Of a stretch of DNA of 64,000 nt, positions 8,738 through 16,826 are shown in pieces (position 1 is the first letter of the stretch; every line of letters starts with the position of its first letter). The stretch covers positions 1 through 64,000 of the forward strand of contig NZ_PDZR01000008.1 in assembly GCF_002891535.1 (NCBI RefSeq), written 5' to 3'. Origin of the DNA: Methylocella silvestris. GTDB lineage: Bacteria > Pseudomonadota > Alphaproteobacteria > Rhizobiales > Beijerinckiaceae. The notes beneath the pieces were generated by a model. It was not told the origin of the DNA. It did no database searches and worked only from the letters and a program-made list of their open reading frames with translations. A program made the translations under genes and the position numbers.

Positions 8738-9103
8738 CTAGGCGCGCCGCCGGCGATCGATCCGGGCGAACTGCCGGCGAAAGGCTTGGAGCGGCCGCTT
8801 GTCTTCGTTCTCGTAACCAGGGTTGTTGGGATCGTTCATAGCCGCAAGATGCTCTGCGTCCAAGCGCTCATGCTCGGCGCATCCGGCAGCGGCGCCGTCG
8901 ACGCCGAACTCGGCGACGAACGATGCTTCGTATGCCTTTCGGGCGAGCCGGGACATGTGTGGATCATCGCGCGCCAAGTGTTCGCATAGGCCCTGAAAGA
9001 TTTGCCTTGTGCAGAACCGTTCGTAAGAACTCGCCGCGTATTCGGCGCTCCGCGTAAAGTTCATTTCGACCCAATAGTTCCGCGCATTAAACTCTTTCCA
9101 CAT
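8738..9103 (-). CDS. Hypothetical protein of the mobile element (121 aa)
   Basis: I do not recognise a family. It is a small hydrophilic protein with many aromatic residues at the N-terminus (WKEFNARNYWVEMNF) and a helical, charged C-terminus ending in an Arg-rich tail. GGGAGG lies eight bases before ATG 9103, a strong ribosome binding site that supports real translation. It is transcribed away from the serine recombinase, with a 457-bp AT-richer gap between them that probably holds both promoters. Confidence 0.55.
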   Translation of the reverse strand: MWKEFNARNYWVEMNFTRSAEYAASSYERFCTRQIFQGLCEHLARDDPHMSRLARKAYEASFVAEFGVDGAAAGCAEHERLDAEHLAAMNDPNNPGYENEDKRPLQAFRRQFARIDRRRRA

Positions 9104-9560
9104 GGTAACTACCTCCCGGCGTCAACAACGCAACGATGCGCGGTGATCTTCGCGGTGTCAATGCCAACAAATTAAAAAAAGGCTTAAGTTACAATATGTT
9201 GGCCGACTGTTGGCCTACAAATAGTGGCGGCAAATGCCATCGGGAACGCGCATACTGTTGTTTAAATTCAATCTGCGGCCAGGATGCCAACCGACAATTT
9301 TGGACTGCTTTAACTCAGAAAATAATTCGTGGATGCTCGCGAACGGGCCGCTGGCCGCAAGGATGCCTTGACACGATTGGAACGGTGGGGCTTTCCGCGC
9401 GGCAGCCGGAAGCTTTATGCGCCGCGATACCGTCCAATTTGGGTACACCCCTACGAAACATCGCCGTGATACATATTTCGCGTCTTAATAGGGTTGACTT
9501 TGATTTTATAAGACAGCATAAAGGAAGGGTCTAAAGGCTATCGAGACAGTTGAGGATGAC
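9104..9560. other. AT-richer divergent intergenic region
   Basis: This gap separates the leftward 121-aa gene and the rightward serine recombinase. It is clearly lower in GC than its neighbours and contains a TTGGCC direct repeat (around 9198-9215). A TTGACT near 9491 with CATAAA 17 bp downstream is a weak promoter candidate for the recombinase. The site acted on by the recombinase could be here, but I see no clear paired crossover sites. Confidence 0.35.
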
Positions 9561-10121
9561 ATGGCCACTTATGGATATGCGCGGGTTTCGACGACAGACC
9601 AAGACCTCGCCTTGCAGAAGAAAGCTCTCAAGGCCGCCGGTTGCACGATCATTCGGGCGGAGAAGATGACAGGAACGAAGCTCGTCGGCCGCACAGAGCT
9701 GCGCACGCTGCTCGACTTCATTCGCGCTGGCGACATTCTCATGGTCACGCGCATCGATCGACTGGCGCGCTCGATAGGCGATCTGGCGGGGATCGTGCGC
9801 GAGCTCGAAAGCAAGGGCGCGGCGCTCAAAGCGACGGAACAGCCGATCGACACAAGCACAGCGGCCGGCAAGGCGTTTCTCGGCATGCTCGGCGTGTTTG
9901 CTGAATTCGAAACCAACATCCGCAAGGAGCGCCAGCTCGAGGGGATCGCCAAAGCGAAGGCTGAGGGCGTTTATAAGGGCCGCAAGCCGTCGATCGACGT
10001 GGCGGCTGTGCGACGGCTGCGCGACGTCGACGGGCTTGGCCCGACAGAGATTGCCGAGCGGCTCGGCATCGGCCGCGCGAGTGTCTATCGGGTCTTGGGG
10101 GCAGCTGCGGCGGCTGGCTGA
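9561..10121 (+). CDS. Serine recombinase (resolvase/invertase family)
   Basis: A 186-residue small serine recombinase of the Tn3 resolvase/Hin-Gin invertase type, which cuts and rejoins DNA at specific sites through a phosphoserine link. The sequence shows the N-terminal YARVSTTDQ motif with catalytic Ser10 and Arg8, the RIDRLARS block (Asp66, Arg67, Arg70), the long E helix (GKAFLGMLGVFAEFETNIRKERQ) and a C-terminal helix-turn-helix (GLGPTEIAERLGIGRASVYRVLG). GAGGATGAC precedes the ATG. It is the only recognised gene of the element on the plus strand and overlaps the 3' end of the convergent membrane-protein gene by 37 bp. It could resolve multimers or invert a segment; no partner sites were identified. 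Confidence 0.9.
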   Translation: MATYGYARVSTTDQDLALQKKALKAAGCTIIRAEKMTGTKLVGRTELRTLLDFIRAGDILMVTRIDRLARSIGDLAGIVRELESKGAALKATEQPIDTSTAAGKAFLGMLGVFAEFETNIRKERQLEGIAKAKAEGVYKGRKPSIDVAAVRRLRDVDGLGPTEIAERLGIGRASVYRVLGAAAAAG

Positions 10122-10693
10122 AGCTGCATGCGCGACATCGCCGAATGTTTCTGCTCCGCGATCTCCGCGAGGAATTTACGTCGCTCGAGCTCGGCGGCAA
10201 AAGAATTTTGCGAAGGATCACTGACCTGCGACGCGGCGAATGACTTTTCATAGTCGCGTTCGATCAAATCAAGCATCTTGTATTCACGAACCGGGCGGGC
10301 CGCGTGATATTCGGCGTAACGCCTATCGACCTCGGCCGCTTTGGCCTCTGCCGCCTGCCTCGCTTCGAAAGCCGCGTCGAGCGGCGTGATCTGCTCATCG
10401 CCCGGCCGCACGGCGTTGAGAATGGCGACGAGCGCGTAATAGCAGGGTGCGCACGCGGCCACCTGAGCTTCCTGGCGTTCTAGGGTCATCGTGCTCCCTA
10501 TGGCGCCTGCGATGGAGCCTGGAAGTTCTTCCACGCCCGTCACTATGCGCGCTATGGCGCCTGGAAGCTCTTTCGCGCCCTGGTAAATGCCGGCGACGAT
10601 CAGGACCGGTAAGAGAACCACGGCGCCCAAAAACGTCAGCAACGCAAGGGCCTGTATAGTTCGCTCGAATGCTATCTTTGGAATTGCGAGCAT
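10085..10693 (-). CDS. Hypothetical single-pass membrane protein of the mobile element
   Basis: A 202-residue protein with one N-terminal membrane helix (ALALLTFLGAVVLLPVLIVAGIY), a short amphipathic stretch (ELPGAIARIVTGVEELPGSI), a possible CAPC pair (ACAPCYYA) and a long charged helical C-terminal half (EARQAAEAKAAEVDRRYAEYHAAR). AAGGAAATCAG precedes ATG 10693. The 3' end overlaps the recombinase gene on the other strand. Topology would place the charged part in the cytoplasm or periplasm. It has no recognised family; a phage lysis or superinfection role is possible but not shown. Confidence 0.6.
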   Translation of the reverse strand: MLAIPKIAFERTIQALALLTFLGAVVLLPVLIVAGIYQGAKELPGAIARIVTGVEELPGSIAGAIGSTMTLERQEAQVAACAPCYYALVAILNAVRPGDEQITPLDAAFEARQAAEAKAAEVDRRYAEYHAARPVREYKMLDLIERDYEKSFAASQVSDPSQNSFAAELERRKFLAEIAEQKHSAMSRMQLQPAAAAAPKTR

Positions 10694-10777
10694 CTGATTT
10701 CCTTCGGTTCACAGCGGCGGCGGCGCGTTTTGGCCGCTAACGAGCGCGCCGGGAAACGCCGCAATGGTCATCCGCAG

Positions 10778-11119
10778 TCACTCGAAAACGTCTGGCGCAG
10801 TGTCGCTCGATTTGCGCCGTTTGGCTTTCGGGGCGCTGGAGCCAACCGCCCTTTCCCCACGGCGAATGATTTGATCAAGCTCGGCGTGTGTCATCTCGGA
10901 CAACGGCTTATCGTCGGCTGCGTTTTCCACCTTATCAAACAAGCCGGCGGCGCGGAAGATCGACGTCGCTGCGGTCGCGCGTGCCGGCGCTGGCGCTTTG
11001 GGATCATTGCAAACCGAAAGCAACGTCGCATAGGCGACTTCGACCCCTTCTCGGCGGATCAGCTTTTTAAGGTCGGCAAATGCTTCTGTCGCCGAAATGC
11101 TGGATTGTTTCTTCGTCAT
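10778..11119 (-). CDS. Possible small terminase-like protein
   Basis: A 113-residue protein with a helical core (LIRREGVEVAYATLLSVCND, then APARATAATSIFRAAGLFDK) and a basic disordered tail (PKAKRRKSS). The segment APARATAATSIFRAAGLF resembles small terminase subunits, in which short N-terminal helices recognise packaging sites. ATG 11119 overlaps the stop of the HGGxTPxG gene (ATGA at 11116-11119), so the two are translationally coupled. A terminase small subunit without a large subunit nearby would be typical of a satellite that borrows a helper's packaging motor. The assignment is tentative and could equally be a generic phage DNA-binding protein. Confidence 0.4.
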   Translation of the reverse strand: MTKKQSSISATEAFADLKKLIRREGVEVAYATLLSVCNDPKAPAPARATAATSIFRAAGLFDKVENAADDKPLSEMTHAELDQIIRRGERAVGSSAPKAKRRKSSDTAPDVFE

Positions 11120-11724
11120 GGAAAAAGTTCTCTCAGAGTTTCGGGTGAAAGCGAGATAAGGCCTGGATCGCCAGCGGCAGCCGCTGGCTGGCTTTCGGCG
11201 CCGCGGGCAGCTTGGGCGTGGTTTCTGGCTTCGAAAGCGGCCTCCGTCGCCAGGACGATCTCTCTGAAGGCTTTGGCGTCGGCCCGCTGTTTGCGAATGC
11301 CGGCGCGGCGCTTCGCCGGGCCGGGGTTCATCACGCGCTTGGCGAACTGGTTGTCATATGCGGCTCGTTGCTCCGGCGTCATGTCCGCCAGTTTTGCTGC
11401 GCGAGCGGCGGCGCGCTTTTTTTGGCGTTGGGCGACCGACCGTTCTTTCCGCGCCAGGGCGTCGGCGCCTGCGTCTGCGGTCGGGAGCTGGAGTTTGTGC
11501 CAGTGCTTGCCCTTGGGCGTCTTGCCGCCGTGATAGCGGCAACGGCCGTTCGAATAGAGGATCAATTGTTGGCAAGGCTCGCCGTCGCGCTTGCGACGGG
11601 CGCCGCAGCGCGGTCCGGCGAGGCGCTCGGCGTTGATCCGCTTCATGAGATCGGAACATCGCTTTCGCCATGCCAGAGAGCGGCTGTGTGCGAGGAGGTT
11701 TTTAGCTCTACGGGAATAATCCAT
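11116..11724 (-). CDS. HGGxTPxG-domain protein
   Basis: A 202-residue basic protein with a clear Cys/His cluster: CGARRKRDGEPC, about 11 residues, then CRYHGGKTPKG. This matches the HGGxTPxG domain often found on phages and integrative elements, which probably binds metal and nucleic acid. The remainder is rich in Arg, Lys and Ala, and a long basic helix (RSVAQRQKKRAAARAAKLADMTPEQRAAYDNQFAKR) follows. It overlaps the next gene by 4 bp. Its function is unknown; the composition and the packaging-like neighbour suggest DNA binding. Confidence 0.7.
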   Translation of the reverse strand: MDYSRRAKNLLAHSRSLAWRKRCSDLMKRINAERLAGPRCGARRKRDGEPCQQLILYSNGRCRYHGGKTPKGKHWHKLQLPTADAGADALARKERSVAQRQKKRAAARAAKLADMTPEQRAAYDNQFAKRVMNPGPAKRRAGIRKQRADAKAFREIVLATEAAFEARNHAQAARGAESQPAAAAGDPGLISLSPETLRELFP

Positions 11725-11924
11725 GCGCGCCTGCCGCTGCTATTTTAGATCAAAGGACGGGTGAGCTTAATTTCGGTCCATCCGCACCGGCCTGCTGGCC
11801 CAGACGCCGCCGCGGACATACTGTTTGAGCGCCGGCTTGTTTTGGCTTCCACCCGATGGCTTGCAAGGTTTCAAGATGATTTATAATTTTAGCTTGGCCC
11901 ATCAAAAAACGATCCTCGGCGCGG
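11725..11924. other. Non-coding stretch beside the iteron array
   Basis: Together with the repeat array and the following bases it makes a 423-bp gap between the HGGxTPxG gene and the replication gene. No ORF with a ribosome binding site is present. The AT-rich part near 11876-11893 may belong to the same origin region. Confidence 0.4.
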
Positions 11925-12107
11925 TTGGTGCAAGTTGCGCGCCCTTAAGGTTGCGCACCATGCACCAAATAGGCCCTTTGGTGCGTAGTGGTGCATTTCT
12001 GGTGCATTTCGCAAAAAGCGGCTATACATCTGTTTTATAGAGTATTTTTTAATCCGTGGTGCACCCGTTGGTGCAGTTTTGGCGCAGCTTTTGTTTGGTG
12101 TAGGCCG
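11925..12107. repeat. Iteron-like TGGTGCA array; candidate replication origin of the element
   Basis: At least six TGGTGC copies occur in both orientations: TTGGTGCA 11925-11932, its complement 11961-11968, TTTGGTGC 11977-11984, two contiguous 11-bp units TGGTGCATTTC at 11989-11999 and 12000-12010, GTGGTGCA 12056-12063 and TTGGTGCA 12068-12075. Degenerate forms extend to about 12107. They flank an AT-rich core (about 12007-12054). The array lies just 3' of the primase-helicase gene, the place where SaPI-type satellites carry their origin. Origin function is inferred from this pattern. Confidence 0.65.
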
Positions 12108-12147
12108 GTGTACCAAATCCTCAGTCTCGGGCGACATACCTTGTATG

Positions 12148-14418
12148 TCATTCGCTATTTTGATCATCGCTTATAACGTCGCTATTAGTCGCAATAATAG
12201 ACTTTACGCACGCTAAACCTGCCGGCGTTAAAGACCTGGCCCGACAGTTTGTCGGTTCGCGAATGAGACGCTCAGCGCTTAAAGTCTCGAGCGCCGCCGC
12301 CACCGCTCGCCGGTCCATGCCCAGCTCGGCCGCTAGCATGCGCTGCGTTTGGCTAGGGTTCTCGTTCAACGCCAAAAGCACGCGCTCTCTCCGATCGTTT
12401 TCTTGCCCTCTGCGTGGCTTCACCTTGTGAGAAGAAACTTCCACGGGCTCGACGAGGCACGTTGTCACTTTATCGCTGTCCTCATCCATTCCTACGGTGA
12501 TCGTCTTTAGGCGGAACCCGAAGACGGCTCCGGCCTCACCGTCGCGCAGCTTCGTGATTTTCATGGTGTGCACGCCGTCCTGGCCGGTCGCGCGCGTAAC
12601 CTCCATTTCGAGATCAATAGCGCCGAGCAATGATGAGTGCCCGCGAGAGCCTTTGCCCGCATCTTTGCCGCTGTGGTGCACGATTAGCGCAAAGCAATTC
12701 AGCGTTGTTCTTATTCGCTCGCACGCGTCAATAAATTTGCCCATATCGACGCCTGAATTTTCGTCGGCGCCCTTAATGGCTTTTGCAAGCGTGTCGATCG
12801 CCACAAGCACAACCTCCCCTTGCTGATCTTTTATATCCTGGCAAATCTTCGCCACGTCGCTTGACGTCGCGTTCGAAAGATCAGGGGTGTATGGGTACAG
12901 CGCGAAGTTGCCCGGATCGCCGTGCTTGTCGCGCCATGCGGCGACACGGTTTTGGGTAAGGCTCCCGCCCTCGCAGGCGATGTAAGCGACGCCGCCGGTT
13001 TTGACGCGATGATCTCGCCAAGACAATTTCGCCGGGGCTGAGACATGCAAAGCCAAGTCCATCGCAGAGAACGTCTTGCCGCTGCCGGGCGCGCCGTACT
13101 GAACCCCTAAGCCGACACGCGGCAGGATTTTCTTGATGGTCCAGTTGCCGTTTATGACGGGAGCCGCGTCTTTGCCCAGGACCGCCCGAAATTTTATCGC
13201 GCCGGTCGGTCCTGCCGGGACGACCTTGGTTTTGACGTCAAATCCTTCCAGAGCCCCCCGAAGCACGTCGCGGTCGGCGCCGGTCGTCAAACTAAGGCTC
13301 TTTATCGCGGCGTCTTTGTCCTCATCAATCTCGTCGAAATAGACCGAGACGCGGTCGAAGTCTTTTGGCGCGTGTAACTCTGCTTGCTCATAAAGCCAGC
13401 TTGCGCCGCGGCGAAACGGTGGAACGCAGCGCGCCAAGTTTGCAATGACGTCGTCTGGATCGGCCGGCTCGCCGTCGTATTTGTCAGACCATTCGATAGC
13501 CAAGGCCTCTGCGGCTCCCGGATCGTCCGGCAGCGCCGCCTTGATCGAATAGAGCACGTCAAGCCAGGCTTCGCGCGTCGGATAGAGCGCTTCGGTGTTC
13601 GGCAGGCTGCGCACGGCGCGCGCGACGGCTTCCGCCGGCCCGGTGAACTTCGTTTGATCGCCGCCCGAGCCTGATCCTGCCGACAGCTTTCGCCCCCGGA
13701 ACTCTGCATTCGGCATGATGTGCGAGAGCTCAAGAAAAAACGCCTCGACTTGCTCGGGCGTTACCTCTGTCAGCTCTTTGAACGGCGGTATCCCTTCCGG
13801 CCAGCTGTAAGGTTTTCCCGTCTTCGGGTGCGTCGCGCGCATGACGATCTGGCGCCGGTCTGTGCTGAGCTCTACAAGCTCGCGCTTCCCGTCAAGGCCA
13901 TCGAACTTGACCTTTAGGAACGGGACAGGCAGCGAGCATCTATAGAGGAAAAGCGCTTTTGGCGCGCGGCCGACGCGCGGCCGCGCCGGCCCGAGCATCT
14001 TGCGCATGAGCTCGGACGCGCGCGCTGATAGGCCATGATCAAGCGTGTCGATGTCGACTGCGATCACGCCGGAGACAAGCCCCGTCATGAGGCCGACGCC
14101 GGCGCCCCATGCCGCCCATTCGAAAAGATCAGCGTCCGTCGTGCTATGTGTTTGCCAGCCGTGAAAACCGCTCCACGCCCCGTCTGCGTTACGCTTGCCT
14201 GGTATCTTGCCGATGAGCTCGGGCCTGATTTTCGAGCCCGCGCTCATCCTCGCGTCGTGCGGGATAATCGGCCGAAGCGCGCGATATCCGCGATCCCATA
14301 GCTCTGTGAAGCGATTGGACGAAGGCGAGCCGTGCTGCGGCGGGGCCGCCGGCGCCGCTGGTTCGTCGGCAGACGACTTGTCTTCGCCAACGCTTGGCGG
14401 TATAGAGTGATGATCCAT
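12148..14418 (-). CDS. Phage/plasmid-type primase-helicase (PrimPol, PriCT, RecA-like ATPase)
   Basis: A 756-residue replication protein. After a disordered N-terminus, residues about 60-230 look like a bifunctional primase/polymerase N domain (WGAGVGLMTGLVSGVIAVDIDTLDHG, with the paired acidic residues). A PriCT-like helical domain follows (PTREAWLDVLYSIKAALPDD ... PDDVIANLARCV), then an AAA_25/RepA-type ATPase with Walker A GAPGSGKT (about residues 441-448) and a Walker B-like VVLVAIDTLAKAI. A C-terminal winged helix (NPSQTQRMLAAELGMDRRAVAAALETL) probably binds DNA. An AAAGGCG ribosome binding site precedes ATG 14418. The iteron-like array lies directly 3' of the gene and a perfect hairpin lies before it. 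It most likely starts replication of the element by opening and priming its own origin. Confidence 0.8.
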   Translation of the reverse strand: MDHHSIPPSVGEDKSSADEPAAPAAPPQHGSPSSNRFTELWDRGYRALRPIIPHDARMSAGSKIRPELIGKIPGKRNADGAWSGFHGWQTHSTTDADLFEWAAWGAGVGLMTGLVSGVIAVDIDTLDHGLSARASELMRKMLGPARPRVGRAPKALFLYRCSLPVPFLKVKFDGLDGKRELVELSTDRRQIVMRATHPKTGKPYSWPEGIPPFKELTEVTPEQVEAFFLELSHIMPNAEFRGRKLSAGSGSGGDQTKFTGPAEAVARAVRSLPNTEALYPTREAWLDVLYSIKAALPDDPGAAEALAIEWSDKYDGEPADPDDVIANLARCVPPFRRGASWLYEQAELHAPKDFDRVSVYFDEIDEDKDAAIKSLSLTTGADRDVLRGALEGFDVKTKVVPAGPTGAIKFRAVLGKDAAPVINGNWTIKKILPRVGLGVQYGAPGSGKTFSAMDLALHVSAPAKLSWRDHRVKTGGVAYIACEGGSLTQNRVAAWRDKHGDPGNFALYPYTPDLSNATSSDVAKICQDIKDQQGEVVLVAIDTLAKAIKGADENSGVDMGKFIDACERIRTTLNCFALIVHHSGKDAGKGSRGHSSLLGAIDLEMEVTRATGQDGVHTMKITKLRDGEAGAVFGFRLKTITVGMDEDSDKVTTCLVEPVEVSSHKVKPRRGQENDRRERVLLALNENPSQTQRMLAAELGMDRRAVAAALETLSAERLIREPTNCRARSLTPAGLACVKSIIATNSDVISDDQNSE

Positions 14419-14436
14419 TACTAAATCGCCTTTCGG

Positions 14437-14472
14437 AAAATCCCTGCATCAGTCGCGCGCTGCAGGGATTTT
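14437..14472 (-). terminator. Perfect 12-bp inverted repeat between replication gene and upstream ORF
   Basis: AAAATCCCTGCA (14437-14448) and TGCAGGGATTTT (14461-14472) are exact complements around a 12-nt loop. Either strand gives a GC hairpin followed by T residues, so it can act as a bidirectional terminator or an attenuator limiting read-through from the integration/AlpA side into the replication gene. Confidence 0.6.
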
Positions 14473-14546
14473 TCTTGTCTGCTCTTTGGTTGTGTCGGCA
14501 GCGCACAACAAGCGCGCTGCGTTCGTTCTTTCCCCGCCGGCGTCGA

Positions 14547-15071
14547 TCAGCGCCAGTCGTCGCGGCGTTCCATCATTGGCGACGTCGCGGCGGAAGCGCC
14601 CTGACGGCTGTTCGGCTGGACGCCTTGCGCGCTCGACGCAGAAACCTTCCGTTCTTTTCGCTCAGGGCCGGTCAGCGCCAGGAGCGCCAGCTCGAGGTCT
14701 TGCTCGGCTTCCTCGATCGCAAGGCACGAAAGCAGCACGCCGAGTGCACGCCTGGCCCACTTGCTTCTCGGCCGCTCGCTTGGCTCGACGTCATCCTCGG
14801 CAACAGCCATCAACAGGCCTTCAAAGATATCGACAGCCTCGGCAGCGCCGGCGTCAGCAAATGGCAGCGTGAAGCGCCATGCGACGGCCTCAACGCGAGC
14901 GCGGGCGCCGAGGCGCTCAGGCGTGTCGCAACAGGCGACGAGCAGCGCGAATGTCCGCAAGACGATGCCCCGGCCGAAAGCAGCCTCGAATTGTGCTGGC
15001 GCGTTGGATTGGCTTAGGCGCTTGATCGTCGCTTGCAGCAAGCCCGTGGCCTGCGTGCGAAGGCAGTTCAT
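14547..15071 (-). CDS. Hypothetical protein coupled to the AlpA-like regulator (174 aa)
   Basis: I do not recognise a family. From ATG 15071 the protein begins MNCLRTQATGLLQATIKRL and continues as a helical, Ala/Leu-rich acidic protein (FEAAFGRGIVLRTFALLVACCD; EAEQDLELALLALTG) with a Ser/Gln-rich tail. The start codon overlaps the stop of the AlpA-like gene (ATGA, 15068-15071), which decides the start against a longer upstream reading. Its place between an excisionase-like gene and a primase-helicase suggests a replication or regulatory accessory role, but nothing in the sequence proves it. Confidence 0.6.
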   Translation of the reverse strand: MNCLRTQATGLLQATIKRLSQSNAPAQFEAAFGRGIVLRTFALLVACCDTPERLGARARVEAVAWRFTLPFADAGAAEAVDIFEGLLMAVAEDDVEPSERPRSKWARRALGVLLSCLAIEEAEQDLELALLALTGPERKERKVSASSAQGVQPNSRQGASAATSPMMERRDDWR

Positions 15072-15337
15072 TTCGGCTGCGTCTTGCCCGAGAGCCACTC
15101 GCGCACGTCGCCGGCGCGATAGCGCGGCCATCCTTCGATCCGCGTTACTTTCGGCCCTTGCCCCTGCGCCTCTCGGCGCCACACTTTCAGGGTGATAATT
15201 GCGAACCCTGACAGCGCGGAAACCTGCGCGTCGTTAAGCAACGCAGAGGCCGGCAATGTGTCGATATCAGGAAGGGGCTTTTTCGCGTGCATTCGCGGCC
15301 TGCGCGGGGGCGCCTCGGCCAAACTTGAAGCGGGCAT
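15068..15337 (-). CDS. AlpA/excisionase-like DNA-binding protein
   Basis: An 89-residue protein with a MerR/AlpA-type winged helix-turn-helix at residues about 33-85: LLNDAQVSALSGFAIITLKVWRREAQGQ, then GWPRYRAGDVREWLSG, the usual ending of helix_turn_helix_17 proteins. Such proteins act as excisionases or as activators of integrase and replication genes in prophages, P4-like elements and PICIs. The gap to the integrase (15338-15599) carries repeats that could be its binding sites. The stop overlaps the next start by 4 bp. A basic, unstructured N-terminal 30 residues precede the domain. Confidence 0.75.
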   Translation of the reverse strand: MPASSLAEAPPRRPRMHAKKPLPDIDTLPASALLNDAQVSALSGFAIITLKVWRREAQGQGPKVTRIEGWPRYRAGDVREWLSGKTQPK

Positions 15338-15360
15338 GGTAGTGTCCCTGATGATTAAGC

Positions 15361-15599
15361 GCCGAGGCGCCCGGTTAGTCAGATCGCGGAAACAGGGACA
15401 ACAGGGACACAGGGATCATTGCGACTGATAATCATCAATACCCGCGGCTATACTTGAAGTCAAGAATAAAAATAGTTTCTTCAGGGAAATGGCGAGTAAA
15501 TGTATGTCTGTTGTATGTCTTAATCTTGTGACATGGTTGAGTGCAAGTGGATGATCTATCTGCCATACGTCGAATTTGCACTCATGGAATGTGAGTTTT
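15361..15599. promoter_or_regulatory. Control region between integrase and AlpA-like gene, with several repeats
   Basis: Near 15390-15415 ACAGGGA is repeated three times in tandem. TGTATGTCT occurs at 15501-15509 and 15512-15520. GAGTGCAA (15539-15546) and TTGCACTC (15576-15583) form an inverted pair. The segment is AT-rich in its middle and precedes the AlpA-like gene. Regulator binding here is an inference. Confidence 0.45.
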
Positions 15600-16790
15600 T
15601 CACGGTCTCGTGATCGCGCCGACGTGATCCGCCCATAGCTCAAAAGCCGTTCGTAAAGCGGCAAGGCCGGCGTCCCGGTTGTAGCGCGCCTCGAGCCCGG
15701 ATCGCGCATGGCCGAGCGCCAGCTCGGCAAGATCGGCTTCCACGCTCAACCGTGAGAGGCCCGTGCGGAATGTCCGGCGCAGATCGTGAAGCTTGAAGTC
15801 CACGCCAGAGGATTTCGAAAGGGCGCCCATCAGATCGGACCAGCCCGACATAGCCCCGCCGCTTCGGGCAGAAGCGAAGACAAGATCGGAACCGGCGCTA
15901 AGCGGGCATGCGTCCATCAAATCGGCGAGCGCCGGCGCGATCGGCACGGCATGGCCGCGGCCCTGTTTCACAAACGCAGCCGGCAGATTGATAACTCCCC
16001 CCTCCCGGTCGACCATTGACCACGTCAGCCCGGCGGCCTCGCCCCGCCGACAGCCGGTCAGGATCAAGAAACGGAGTAGACGCCCGAACGCTGTGCTGAG
16101 GCTCGCTGCTTGCCAAATCTTGGCGAGCTCGACGTCTGAAAGCGCCCGGCCGTGCTCCTGCTTCGAAATTCTGTCGGCTCGCGTCGCTCGCTCTTTGCGA
16201 TAGCCGAGCAAAGGATTTGTCTGGAGCGCCTTGCTTTTGACGCACCAGGTGAAGAAAGCACGGGCCCTCGATCGGAAATCTTCGGCGGCCCCGGCCATGC
16301 CGCCTGTTTGAAGGGCTTCGATAATCGTCCACAGATCGGCGCCGGACACCGCCTTTACGTCTCGCGCCTTGAAGGGCGCCAGGCGGTTCCGGAGGCCGCC
16401 TATAACGGTCACTCGGTTGACATAGCCACGGCGGCCGAGATCGGCGTCGTAGCGGTCTAGGAGCGCCTCAACGCTCGACGCTTCCTTCCGCTTGAGCTCG
16501 ACGCGTTCGGCCGCGGGGTCTTCGCCGGCCGCGACGCGTCCCGCCATCTCGCGCGCCAGCCTCCGGGCGTCGAGGGTCTTGACGCTAGGGAATGTGGAAA
16601 GCTTGAGCTTTTTCATGTTGGCGGCCCGGCCGGCGCCGGCCGGGCGGAAAGCCATGATCCAGGTTTTCGATCCCGGCCGCAGCCGAAGGCCGAAGCCGGT
16701 TACGTCGGTATCCCAATAGATCGTCTCTCCCGAGCCTTCGTCGAGCTGCGCATCCGCGGCAAAGGCATCAGTGAGCTTTCTTTTCGGCAT
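15600..16790 (-). CDS. int: Tyrosine integrase of the mobile element (P4-type)
   Basis: A 396-residue site-specific recombinase that integrates and excises the element. An N-terminal DUF4102/arm-binding region (ETIYWDTDVTGFGLRLRPGSKTW, LGTFPSV-like LSTFPSVKTLDARRLA) is followed by a core-binding domain and a catalytic domain with the full set of residues: the first Arg in TGCRRGEA (Arg248/249), HDLRRT (His335, Arg338), LGHAR (His361) and the nucleophile Tyr370 in LEARYNRD. GGGAG lies seven bases before ATG 16790. The gene points away from the tRNA fragment at 16997-17041, which sits about 200 bp from its start, the usual arrangement for tRNA-targeting integrases. It appears intact, so the element may still be able to move. 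Confidence 0.93.
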   Translation of the reverse strand: MPKRKLTDAFAADAQLDEGSGETIYWDTDVTGFGLRLRPGSKTWIMAFRPAGAGRAANMKKLKLSTFPSVKTLDARRLAREMAGRVAAGEDPAAERVELKRKEASSVEALLDRYDADLGRRGYVNRVTVIGGLRNRLAPFKARDVKAVSGADLWTIIEALQTGGMAGAAEDFRSRARAFFTWCVKSKALQTNPLLGYRKERATRADRISKQEHGRALSDVELAKIWQAASLSTAFGRLLRFLILTGCRRGEAAGLTWSMVDREGGVINLPAAFVKQGRGHAVPIAPALADLMDACPLSAGSDLVFASARSGGAMSGWSDLMGALSKSSGVDFKLHDLRRTFRTGLSRLSVEADLAELALGHARSGLEARYNRDAGLAALRTAFELWADHVGAITRP

Positions 16791-16826
16791 TGGGCGCTCC
16801 CGCTCGCGCGTACGCAGCTTGGCGCC

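Noticed and set aside
9136-9534. 132-residue plus-strand ORF in the AT-richer gap
   Set aside because: No ribosome binding site, odd composition with scattered Cys and no resemblance to proteins; lies in a region expected to hold promoters.
11925-12107. CRISPR array
   Set aside because: Repeats are short, variable in spacing and in both orientations, without uniform spacers or cas genes.
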